Below, piece after piece: positions 16,054 through 24,230 of a stretch of DNA of 64,000 nt. The position numbers were made by a program, and so were the translations under genes. Under the pieces are notes generated by a model. That model saw only the letters and a program-made list of their open reading frames with translations, ran no database searches and had not been told where the DNA came from. Every line of letters starts with the position of its first letter. The stretch's first letter is position 1. The stretch is from Enterobacter cancerogenus (GTDB lineage Bacteria > Pseudomonadota > Gammaproteobacteria > Enterobacterales > Enterobacteriaceae): contig JRUP01000019.1 of the NCBI GenBank assembly GCA_000773965.1, positions 59,606 through 123,605 on the forward strand, written 5' to 3'.

Positions 16054-18422
16054 GAACTGCCAAGAGAGCCACCTCTGTTACGCCTGCCAAACGTCTGAGC
16101 CTGATGCAGGAGACGCTGGACGGCGCACTGAACTGGATTGAAACCCATCAGGCGCAGGCACCGCGTCTGGCACTGGAAGCCGATACGCTGCGGCTGCAAC
16201 TGCGCCGCGCGCGCGTGGAAAGTCATGCCCTGGCGCGGCAACTGGCGCGTCCGGTGACGCTGGCGTTGTTTGGCCAGTCACAGGCGGGCAAAGCCTGGCT
16301 GTTGAGTGAAATGGTGGGTGATGCGCAGGGCCAACTGATGGCGCGTCTGGGCGATAGAATCGTGAACCATTTCCAGAACATCAATCCCGGCAATCTCGAT
16401 TTTGCCATTGCCACCCGCTTCAGCCACCAGCGTGAAACCCAGTCCAGCGCCTGGCCACTGGAGATGACGCTGCTCAATGACGTGGAGCTGATTCGCCTGG
16501 TGCTGGCCTGTGCCAAAACTGAAGCACAGCCAGACAGTGCAGTGATCGATGCTGCGCTGCAGCGTTTGCAGCGCCATCGTCAGGATGAGCCGCAGCCGGG
16601 TCTCGACAGCGATGCGTTGATTACATTGTGGGCGTGGAGCCGCCGTCAACATCGTCACGCAGAGGTACTCGATCGCCACTTCTGGCCACAGGCGGTGGAA
16701 CTTGCTCCGTGGTTAAACGTCGATGACCGCATTCAGCTGTTTGCGCTGCTGTGGCCTAATCAGGTGGCGCTTAACGAACAGCTGCGTAATCTGATGCACC
16801 TGCGTCATCAGCTGCGCCAGGCGCCACGCCTGCTGGCACCTCTGAGCCTGTTAACCGATGACGCCTCGCTGCCTGCGGAAAAACTGATCAGCAACGATGC
16901 CGACTGGCAGGAAATGATTGAAGTCTGCCCGATTGTCGCCAATCGTGTCGGCAAACCACAGCAGGTGCCGCTGGGCCTGCTGGCGTTGCTAACGCTGGAA
17001 ATCACCGTTCCGCTGAATTCAACGCCGCGTCAGGCACTGTATGACGAAGCCGATATGCTGGAGCTGCCAGCCCCCGGCCAGCCTGCCGACGTGGGTCAGC
17101 AAGAAGATTTAGCCCAGCTGCGCAAGCGCGATCCTCTGCGGGCGGCGCTGCTGGAGCAGAAACGCGCACTGCTGCCGGGACTGTATGCCGCGCGTCAGGG
17201 CATCGACCTTATGCTGATCTGTACCGCCGCCAGTCAGCGTCAGGACACCGACATTGCGGTTAACGCACTGCGCGAATGGCATATCCATCAAACCGTAGCC
17301 GCCAGTGGTGAAAAGCCTCGCCTGATTTGGGCGATCACCCCGCACGATGCGCGCTATCAGCAGCAGCAGATTAATGTTGATGAAGCCGTGCAGCGTCAGA
17401 TCGGGCAACCAGGACAGAGCTGGGGTTCCATGCTGGCACTCGATCGTGCCGGTGTCGATCGCATGGGCAGCTGGTTGCAGGACGAAATGCAGCCGGAGGC
17501 GCGTCGCGATCGTCTGGCCCAGCAGTTAAGCACCTTGCAGCAGAAGCTGGTAGAACGTTTGCAGCCGTGGACTGAATCTACCGCTACGCCAGAACAGGCA
17601 GCACGCAAGCAGGCGATTTCCGATACCTTGCTGAAATGCTTGCAGCATCGTACCGGCCTGCACGGCGAACTGCTGGAGCGTTTACAGCCTTCGCGCGAAG
17701 CGGTGCGTCAGCTGTGGCTGAGCCAGAGCAGCGGCACTGTCGTGCAGCACAGCGCGAAAACCGCTGCGGCTGAGCAGAGCTATTTTGGTATTGGCTTTGA
17801 GTTTGACCTGTTTAAAGATGAACCGGTGGCCCCTGCGGAACCGCGTAACAGCAGCGGCCAGCGCGATCAGCAATTCCCGCAGCAGGTGTTTGCGCTGTGG
17901 CTTGAGCACCTGCGTCAGCTGCCGGAAAGCCGCAGCCTGCTGGCGCTGCTAAACGTGGATAAACCGACCATGGAAATGCTGGTGGAAGAGCTGATCACCG
18001 CCAGTTTCCGCCTGAAGGTATTAAGTAAGCTGCAAAGCGCGCTTAACGAACCGGATGCTCAGGCCAGCGCGCATGAAGCGCGGACCGATCGTCAGGTCTC
18101 GCGCGCGATGACGGTGTTGGGTGATTTTGTCGCCTGGCTCGGCTTCCTGCAGCGTCCGGAGAGCGAGCGGCCGGAGAGTCGTGTTAACCGTGGGCAAACC
18201 ATCTTTGCGCGTCCGCCTGCGCCGAGCGTGAGCTTCTCGCCGGGTCAGCGTTTAACGCGTTTGTCAGCCGCACCGGCAAATCACACGGCGTATTACATCT
18301 ATGACTGGCTGGTGGGATTAAACTCGGTGATCGTGGAGAACAACGGTTATACCGGCGGCGGCGACCTGCCCGCCAATGCCCGTCAGATGCTGGCGATTCT
18401 ACTGCTGCCGCTGCACGCGTAA
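16050..18422 (+). CDS. srfC: SrfC-family putative P-loop protein
   Basis: A 790-residue protein of the SrfC family, often annotated as a virulence effector. A Walker A-like motif, GQSQAGKA at residues 75-82, has Ala where Ser or Thr is usual, so nucleotide hydrolysis is uncertain. The body is long, Leu/Gln/Arg-rich and helical, reminiscent of dynamin-like or other large GTPases, but no G4 motif is obvious. I start it at the ATG at 16050, which overlaps the srfB stop as ATGA; a TTG three codons earlier is unlikely. Its stop abuts the convergent barstar-like gene with no gap. Confidence 0.82.
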   Translation: MRTAKRATSVTPAKRLSLMQETLDGALNWIETHQAQAPRLALEADTLRLQLRRARVESHALARQLARPVTLALFGQSQAGKAWLLSEMVGDAQGQLMARLGDRIVNHFQNINPGNLDFAIATRFSHQRETQSSAWPLEMTLLNDVELIRLVLACAKTEAQPDSAVIDAALQRLQRHRQDEPQPGLDSDALITLWAWSRRQHRHAEVLDRHFWPQAVELAPWLNVDDRIQLFALLWPNQVALNEQLRNLMHLRHQLRQAPRLLAPLSLLTDDASLPAEKLISNDADWQEMIEVCPIVANRVGKPQQVPLGLLALLTLEITVPLNSTPRQALYDEADMLELPAPGQPADVGQQEDLAQLRKRDPLRAALLEQKRALLPGLYAARQGIDLMLICTAASQRQDTDIAVNALREWHIHQTVAASGEKPRLIWAITPHDARYQQQQINVDEAVQRQIGQPGQSWGSMLALDRAGVDRMGSWLQDEMQPEARRDRLAQQLSTLQQKLVERLQPWTESTATPEQAARKQAISDTLLKCLQHRTGLHGELLERLQPSREAVRQLWLSQSSGTVVQHSAKTAAAEQSYFGIGFEFDLFKDEPVAPAEPRNSSGQRDQQFPQQVFALWLEHLRQLPESRSLLALLNVDKPTMEMLVEELITASFRLKVLSKLQSALNEPDAQASAHEARTDRQVSRAMTVLGDFVAWLGFLQRPESERPESRVNRGQTIFARPPAPSVSFSPGQRLTRLSAAPANHTAYYIYDWLVGLNSVIVENNGYTGGGDLPANARQMLAILLLPLHA

Positions 18423-18689
18423 TCAGTCATTAATCAGGCGCAGCTCGCCTCGCAGCTGCTGCGCCGCTTCTTCCATCAGCGCCAACACCGGTGCAAACTC
18501 CGCCTCGCTCGCCTGTGCAATATGATGTAAATGCAGTTCAGCCGGCAGCGCAATCCCGCCCGTCAGCCAATCCCACAGTGCATCCAGATTGCACCCAAAC
18601 TCCCCGCTGCAGCCGCTTTGCGCCACAAACTCACGGTAAAACGCCTGGCGATCGGCCAACTGTTGGAAATCAAAAGAGAGCATCAACAT
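18423..18689 (-). CDS. Barstar-family ribonuclease inhibitor
   Basis: An 88-residue acidic protein that should bind and block the neighbouring barnase-type ribonuclease. The family core is visible: a helix (LADRQAFYREFVAQS), then FGCNLDALWDWLTGGIALPAELHLHHI, with the Asn-Leu-Asp-Ala-Leu-Trp-Asp run of barstar. The ATG at 18689 lies 2 bp after the ribonuclease stop and follows AGGTGAA; a longer upstream frame overlaps the ribonuclease and is rejected. It is cytoplasmic. The stop abuts srfC tail to tail. Confidence 0.85.
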   Translation of the reverse strand: MLMLSFDFQQLADRQAFYREFVAQSGCSGEFGCNLDALWDWLTGGIALPAELHLHHIAQASEAEFAPVLALMEEAAQQLRGELRLIND

Positions 18690-18691
18690 GG

Positions 18692-19126
18692 TTAGTTCAC
18701 CTGTTTGAAGCTGCGATAGTGATCGGTGGTCAGAAAGATCAGCCCATCTGAAGAGTAAAGCAGACGATCGGCATCGCGGTGACCGCAATCGTAATTCACA
18801 TCGGCTTCATACCACTGCCTTCCTTGTTGCATTGGCAGGCGCTGCTCACGATTGCTAAAACGATCGCCACCAATCGCGCGGCCAGGCAATACGTTGCACA
18901 AGTCGCCTTTGCTCGGGTTCCAGCCCTGACGGCGGGCTTCGTTTTTGGTGAGGTATAAATCGGGCAGTTTATGGTGCTGCTGTAACCAGCGAGCGACGGT
19001 ATTGGCATCGGTGAGTTGCGCAATGTCAGCGCTGTGCGCAGCGGTTTTACCGCCTAAATGCGGTTTCAGTCCGGCCCATGTGGCGGCCAGCGCGAGGAGT
19101 AATCCAATCCAGAGTTTCTTTGACAT
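18692..19126 (-). CDS. Barnase-type guanyl-preferring ribonuclease, exported
   Basis: A secreted ribonuclease of 144 residues. After an N-terminal signal or anchor (about residues 4-20) the whole barnase domain is present: HHKLPDLYLTKNEARRQGW, PGRAIGGDRFSNRE, YEADVNY, RLLYSSDG, TTDHYRSF. The barnase triad maps to Glu107, Arg121 and His136, all conserved, so it should be active. Cys77 and Cys114 are additional to barnase and could form a disulfide outside the cytoplasm. It is co-transcribed with the barstar-like inhibitor, which protects the cytoplasm before export. Confidence 0.88.
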   Translation of the reverse strand: MSKKLWIGLLLALAATWAGLKPHLGGKTAAHSADIAQLTDANTVARWLQQHHKLPDLYLTKNEARRQGWNPSKGDLCNVLPGRAIGGDRFSNREQRLPMQQGRQWYEADVNYDCGHRDADRLLYSSDGLIFLTTDHYRSFKQVN

Positions 19127-19214
19127 AGTGACATCCCGAAGTGCAGGACGCCGATAATAGCAGGATTATCGTGAAGAAGAACGCGGGCCAGCATGGCTGG
19201 CCCTGGCGGAGGTA

Positions 19215-19562
19215 TTACTGCATCGCACTCGCGGCTGGCACGGCATGTCGACGCCATGCGCCTGGCGCCACGCCATACTGACGTTTGAAGCTGCGATTAA
19301 ACGACTGCTGCGAATCAAACCCCAGTGAGATGGCCACATTGAGGATCGGTTCGTTAGTGGTCGTTAAACGGTCCGCCGATTTTTTCAGTTTCTTATTACG
19401 AATGTACTCGCCCAGCGGGTAGCCGGTGTGCTCTTTGAACATACGCTGCAGGTGCCATTTCGAATAACCGGCGCGCCCTGCTACGGTGTCCAGATCAAGA
19501 CGTGCTTCAATGTTGTTATCAATCCAGTCGATCAGATCGTGAATAAATGCGTCGCTCATCAT
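19215..19562 (-). CDS. rarA: AraC-family activator, RarA/RamA/MarA type
   Basis: A 115-residue protein consisting only of the double helix-turn-helix domain, as in MarA, SoxS, RamA and RarA. Key blocks are AGYSKWHLQRMFKEHTGYPLGEYIRNKKLKKSA given here in part, and LGFDSQQSFNRSFKRQYGVAPGAWRR. In Klebsiella RarA sits divergently beside oqxAB and activates it; the same arrangement here supports the name. The start at 19562 follows GGGAGAAAATGGG; an ATG at once downstream is an alternative. A longer upstream frame is not supported. Confidence 0.75.
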   Translation of the reverse strand: MMSDAFIHDLIDWIDNNIEARLDLDTVAGRAGYSKWHLQRMFKEHTGYPLGEYIRNKKLKKSADRLTTTNEPILNVAISLGFDSQQSFNRSFKRQYGVAPGAWRRHAVPAASAMQ

Positions 19563-19638
19563 CCCATTTTCTCCCGTCGCCTTAACGAACAGTATCAGTA
19601 TCAGTTGCAATTACACTTTAAGGGTGACTGACTATGAC

Positions 19639-19792
19639 ATTTAATGCAAGTTTTATTATTGCATTAAATGCCGCACTCGCCGTAGGGGCTTTCCCCCGCT
19701 GAAACGAATTGATCAAAACAGCACATAAAGTGTATCAGATATTCTTGCAGATGCAGTTTGCAGCAGCCTACACTCATCGCGTTTTAATGCAA
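19639..19792. promoter_or_regulatory. Repeated operator-like half-sites between rarA and oqxA
   Basis: An inverted repeat, ATTTAATGCAA (19639-19649) and TTGCATTAAAT (19659-19669), spans a 9-base spacer, and a third copy of the half-site, TTTAATGCAA, lies at 19783-19792. They sit in the 295-bp divergent region. They are candidate sites for the Rrf2-type OqxR-like protein or for RarA itself. Nothing else was recognised in this gap. Confidence 0.5.
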
Positions 19793-19857
19793 TCTTAAAA
19801 GTTGCAGATTTTTCGTACATGTTCTTTCTTTTTTCACACCAACGCGGAATAACAACA

Positions 19858-21012
19858 ATGCATCTGCAAACATATGGGGTTCGTCGGGCGGTAAGCCTGT
19901 CAGGAGTGATGTTGCTGGGAAGCCTGCTGGCCGCTTGCGATCGGGGTGTGGCGCAAAACGCCCCGCCACCGCCGCCCGAAGTGAGTGTCGCGCAGGTGGT
20001 CGAACAAAAAGTCAGCCAATGGGATAGCTTCAATGGTCGCTTTGAAGCGGTGCAGAGTGTGCAGCTGCGCCCCCGCGTTTCCGGCTATATCGATCAGGTT
20101 AACTATCGCGAAGGTGATGACGTGAAAAAGGGTCAGGTGCTGTTTACCATCGATGACCGCACCTATCGCGCCACGTTAGAGCAAGCACAAGCTGAATTGG
20201 CTACGGCGCGCAGTCAGGCTTCGCTGGCGCGCAGTGAATCGGCGCGTACCGATAAACTGATTGGCACCAATGTGGTATCCCGTGAAGAGTGGGAACAGCG
20301 TCGTTCTGCCGCCAGCCAGGCGCAGGCCAACGTGCTCTCCGCACAGGCCGCTGTGGATATGGCGCAGCTGAATCTCGACTTTACCCGCGTCACCGCCCCG
20401 ATTAATGGCCGTGCCAGCCGCGCGATGATCACCACCGGTAACCTGGTGACCGCCGGTGACAGTGCCAGCGTGCTGACCACGCTGGTGTCGCAGGATCGTA
20501 TGTACGTCTATTTCGATGTGGATGAAGCCACCTATCTGCAGTATCAGGCGATGGCACGTCAGGGACAAAATCGCGGTTCGCTGCCGGTGGAAATCGCGCT
20601 GACCGGTGAACAGGGGTATCCGCATCGCGGCACCGTTGACTTCCTCGACAACCAGCTGACGGCTAGCACCGGCACCATTCGCATGCGCGCCACGCTGGAT
20701 AATCATGAACGTCAATTCACGCCCGGTCTGTTTGCCCGCGTGCGTCTGCCCGGCAGTGCCGCGTTTAACGCGCTGTTGATCGACGACAAAGCGGTGCTGA
20801 CCGATCAGGATCGTAAATACGTGTATGTGGTCGATGCGCAGGGTAAAGCCGAGCGTCGCGATATTCAGGCTGGCGAGCTGGCTGATGGCCTGCGCATTGT
20901 GCAATCCGGTTTGAAACCGGGTGACAAAGTGATCGTCAATGGCCTGCAGAAAGTCTTCATGCCTGGCATGCCGGTGAAAGCTCAGCCGGTGGCAATGCGC
21001 TCCGCTCAATAA
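19858..21012 (+). CDS. oqxA: RND efflux periplasmic adaptor OqxA
   Basis: Membrane-fusion lipoprotein linking the RND pump to the outer membrane channel. The 384-residue protein has a lipobox (SLLAACD, lipid on Cys28), then barrel-sandwich, hairpin and beta-barrel domains. Blocks near-identical to Klebsiella OqxA include QWDSFNGRFEAVQSVQLRPR, VSREEWEQRRSAA and LQKVFMPGMPVKA. I chose the ATG at 19858, which gives a normal lipoprotein signal; an ATG at 19819 would add 13 residues. It is followed by oqxB after 18 bp. No outer-membrane channel gene is present, so TolC is the likely partner. Confidence 0.9.
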   Translation: MHLQTYGVRRAVSLSGVMLLGSLLAACDRGVAQNAPPPPPEVSVAQVVEQKVSQWDSFNGRFEAVQSVQLRPRVSGYIDQVNYREGDDVKKGQVLFTIDDRTYRATLEQAQAELATARSQASLARSESARTDKLIGTNVVSREEWEQRRSAASQAQANVLSAQAAVDMAQLNLDFTRVTAPINGRASRAMITTGNLVTAGDSASVLTTLVSQDRMYVYFDVDEATYLQYQAMARQGQNRGSLPVEIALTGEQGYPHRGTVDFLDNQLTASTGTIRMRATLDNHERQFTPGLFARVRLPGSAAFNALLIDDKAVLTDQDRKYVYVVDAQGKAERRDIQAGELADGLRIVQSGLKPGDKVIVNGLQKVFMPGMPVKAQPVAMRSAQ

Positions 21013-21030
21013 TAATCGAGACTGCCTGTT

Positions 21031-24000
21031 ATGGATTTCTCCCGCTTTTTTATCGACCGACCGATCTTTGCGGCGGTACTGTCGATTTTGATATTTACCA
21101 CCGGACTGATCGCCATACCACTGTTGCCGATCAGTGAATATCCCAACGTGGTGCCACCCAGTGTGCAGGTGCGCGCAGAATATCCTGGCGCCAACCCCAA
21201 AGTGATTGCTGATTCGGTGGCGACACCGCTGGAAGAGGCGATCAACGGGGTGGAAAACATGATGTACATGAAGTCAGTGGCCGGTTCGGATGGCGTGCTG
21301 GTCACCACCGTGACCTTCCGTCCAGGTACCGATCCAGACCAGGCGCAGGTTCAGGTGCAAAACCGTGTGGCGCAGGCGGAAGCTCGTCTGCCGGAAGAGG
21401 TGCGTCAACTCGGTCTGACCACGCAGAAGATGTCACCGACGCTAACGCTGGTGGTGCACATGTTCTCGCCAAAGGGCAAGTATGACTCACTCTATCTGCG
21501 TAACTACGCCACTCTGAAGGTGAAAGATGAATTAGCGCGCCTGCCGGGCGTCGGTCAGATTCAGATCTTCGGTGCCGGTGAGTATGCGATGCGCGTCTGG
21601 CTCGATCCCAACAAGGTGGCGGCGCGTGGCATGACCGCTTCTGATGTGGTCAGCGCCATGCAGGAGCAGAACGTGCAGGTGTCTGCTGGTCAGTTGGGCG
21701 CAGAGCCGACCAAAAAGGCCAGCGACTTCCTGCTGTCGATCAACACCCAGGGCCGTCTGGAGAGCGAAGAGCAGTTCGGCAATATCATCCTGAAAACCGC
21801 CGATGACGGCTCGCTGGTGCGCCTGCGTGACGTGGCGCGCATTGAGATGGGTTCCGGTAGTTACGCCCTGCGCTCGCAGTTGAATAACAAGGATGCGGTG
21901 GGTATCGGTATCTTCCAGGCACCGGGTGCCAACGCCATCGACCTGTCTAACGCCGTGCGTGACAAGATGGCCGAACTGGCCACCCGCTTCCCGGACGATG
22001 TGCAGTGGGCGGCACCGTACGATCCAACCGTGTTCGTGCGTGACTCGATCCGTGCCGTGGTGCAAACGCTGTTTGAAGCGATTGTGCTGGTGGTGCTGGT
22101 GGTGATCCTGTTCCTGCAGACCTGGCGTGCATCGATCATTCCGTTGCTGGCCGTGCCGGTTTCGGTGGTGGGAACGTTCAGCGTGCTTTACCTGCTGGGT
22201 TTCTCGCTTAACACCCTCAGTTTGTTCGGGCTGGTGTTGGCGATAGGTATCGTGGTGGATGACGCCATTGTGGTGGTAGAGAACGTCGAACGTAATATCG
22301 CGATGGGACTCTCACCGACGGCGGCTGCGCATCAGGCGATGCGCGAAGTGTCGGGGCCCATTATCGCGATTGCGTTAGTGCTGTGTGCGGTATTCGTGCC
22401 GATGGCGTTCCTGTCTGGTGTGACCGGTCAGTTCTACAAGCAGTTTGCGGTGACGATTGCCATCTCCACGGTGATCTCCGCCATTAACTCATTGACGCTC
22501 TCTCCGGCGCTGGCGGCCAAGCTACTGAAGTCGCATGATGCTCCGAAAGATATGCCAACGCGTCTGATTGATCGCTTGCTCGGCTGGATTTTCCGTCCGT
22601 TCAACCGCTTCTTCCAGCGCAGCTCGGATGGCTACGAGTCGATGGTCGGCAAAACCCTGCGTCGTCGCGGTGCGGTGTTTGGCGTGTATGTGCTGTTGCT
22701 GGCGGGTGCGGGCTTTATGTTCCACACCGTGCCGGGCGGCTTTATTCCGACGCAGGATAAGCTGTATCTGATTGGCGGCGTGAAAATGCCGGAAGGCTCG
22801 TCACTGGCGCGCACCGATGAAGTAATTCGTAAGATGAGCGAGATCGGCATGAACACCGAAGGCGTGGCCTATTCGGTCGCCTTCCCTGGTCTGAATGCCT
22901 TGCAGTTCACTAATACACCGAATACAGGAACCGTATTCTTCGGCCTGAAGCCGTTTAATGAACGTACCCGTACGGCTGCGGAAATTAACGCTGAAATCAA
23001 CGCGAAAATCTCCAAAATCCAGCAAGGCTTTGGTTTCTCGATTATGCCACCGCCGATTCTGGGGCTGGGTCAGGGTTCGGGTTACTCGCTGTATGTGCAG
23101 GATCGTGCGGGCTTAGGTTACGGTGCGTTGCAAACCGCCATTAATACCCTTTCCGGTGCAGTGATGCAGACGCCGGGCATGATGTTCCCGATCTCTTCTT
23201 ATCAGGCCAACGTGCCGCAACTGGATGTGCAGGTGGACCGTGACAAGGCCAAAGCGCAAGGCGTGTCATTGACTGACCTGTTCAGTACCTTGCAGGTGTA
23301 TCTGGGTTCTTCTTACGTCAACGACTTCAACAAGTTTGGTCGTACCTGGCGTGTGATGGCGCAGGCGGACGGGGATTTCCGTAATAGCGTGCAGGATATT
23401 GCCAATCTGCGTACCCGTAACAATCAGGGCGAGATGGTGCCAATCGGCAGTATGGTCAACATCACCACCACTTATGGCCCCGATCCGGTGATTCGTTATA
23501 ACGGCTATCCAGCGGCGGACTTGATTGGTGATGCCGATCCACGCGTGCTCTCTTCAGCGCAGGCAATGGAGAAGCTGGAAGCGATGTCGGGCCAGGTGCT
23601 GCCGAATGGCATGAACATCGAATGGACCGACCTGAGCTATCAGCAGGCCACTCAGGGCAACACGGCGTTTATCGTCTTCCCGGTTGCGGTACTGCTGGCG
23701 TTCCTGGTGCTGGCGGCATTGTATGAGAGCTGGACGCTGCCGCTGGCGGTAATCCTGATTGTGCCGGTCACCATGCTGTCCGCGCTGGTTGGCGTGTGGC
23801 TCACCGGCGGCGATAACAACGTGTTTGTGCAAGTCGGTCTGGTGGTACTGATGGGGCTGGCATGTAAGAACGCGATTCTTATTGTCGAGTTCGCCCGTGA
23901 ACTGGAGATGCAAGGCAAAGGGATTGTCGAGTCGGCGCTGGAAGCCTGTCGCCTGCGTCTGCGCCCGATCGTGATGACCTCGATTGCCTTTATCGCCGGT

Positions 24001-24183
24001 ACCATTCCGCTAATCCTGGGTGAAGGTGCGGGTGCCGAAGTGCGTGGTGTCACCGGGATTACCGTGTTCTCGGGCATGCTGGGCGTGACGCTGTTTGGTC
24101 TGTTCCTGACACCGGTATTTTACGTGACCTTGCGTAAACTGGTGACGCGCAAGCAGCCAGATGTGGAAGTGCAGACGATGTAA
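21031..24183 (+). CDS. oqxB: RND multidrug efflux pump OqxB
   Basis: A 1050-residue inner-membrane proton/drug antiporter of the HAE1 family. It begins MDFSRFFIDRPIFAAVLSIL and has the twin Asp of the proton relay in GIVVDDAIVVVENVER, two large periplasmic loops and twelve predicted membrane segments. Long stretches match Klebsiella OqxB, which exports quinolones, olaquindox, chloramphenicol and other compounds. It is translated from the oqxA transcript and ends at a strong terminator. The length and motifs look intact. Confidence 0.92.
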   Translation: MDFSRFFIDRPIFAAVLSILIFTTGLIAIPLLPISEYPNVVPPSVQVRAEYPGANPKVIADSVATPLEEAINGVENMMYMKSVAGSDGVLVTTVTFRPGTDPDQAQVQVQNRVAQAEARLPEEVRQLGLTTQKMSPTLTLVVHMFSPKGKYDSLYLRNYATLKVKDELARLPGVGQIQIFGAGEYAMRVWLDPNKVAARGMTASDVVSAMQEQNVQVSAGQLGAEPTKKASDFLLSINTQGRLESEEQFGNIILKTADDGSLVRLRDVARIEMGSGSYALRSQLNNKDAVGIGIFQAPGANAIDLSNAVRDKMAELATRFPDDVQWAAPYDPTVFVRDSIRAVVQTLFEAIVLVVLVVILFLQTWRASIIPLLAVPVSVVGTFSVLYLLGFSLNTLSLFGLVLAIGIVVDDAIVVVENVERNIAMGLSPTAAAHQAMREVSGPIIAIALVLCAVFVPMAFLSGVTGQFYKQFAVTIAISTVISAINSLTLSPALAAKLLKSHDAPKDMPTRLIDRLLGWIFRPFNRFFQRSSDGYESMVGKTLRRRGAVFGVYVLLLAGAGFMFHTVPGGFIPTQDKLYLIGGVKMPEGSSLARTDEVIRKMSEIGMNTEGVAYSVAFPGLNALQFTNTPNTGTVFFGLKPFNERTRTAAEINAEINAKISKIQQGFGFSIMPPPILGLGQGSGYSLYVQDRAGLGYGALQTAINTLSGAVMQTPGMMFPISSYQANVPQLDVQVDRDKAKAQGVSLTDLFSTLQVYLGSSYVNDFNKFGRTWRVMAQADGDFRNSVQDIANLRTRNNQGEMVPIGSMVNITTTYGPDPVIRYNGYPAADLIGDADPRVLSSAQAMEKLEAMSGQVLPNGMNIEWTDLSYQQATQGNTAFIVFPVAVLLAFLVLAALYESWTLPLAVILIVPVTMLSALVGVWLTGGDNNVFVQVGLVVLMGLACKNAILIVEFARELEMQGKGIVESALEACRLRLRPIVMTSIAFIAGTIPLILGEGAGAEVRGVTGITVFSGMLGVTLFGLFLTPVFYVTLRKLVTRKQPDVEVQTM

Positions 24184-24203
24184 ATCTGTTTTAGGGTAAA
24201 TTG

Positions 24204-24230
24204 AGGCGGCCAGAGATGGCCGCCTTTTTT
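24204..24230. terminator. Terminator between oqxB and the histidine kinase gene
   Basis: A perfect 9-bp stem, AGGCGGCCA and TGGCCGCCT, with loop GAGA and six T at 24225-24230. It lies 20 bp after the oqxB stop. The T run overlaps the stop codon of the convergent kinase gene. Confidence 0.9.
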
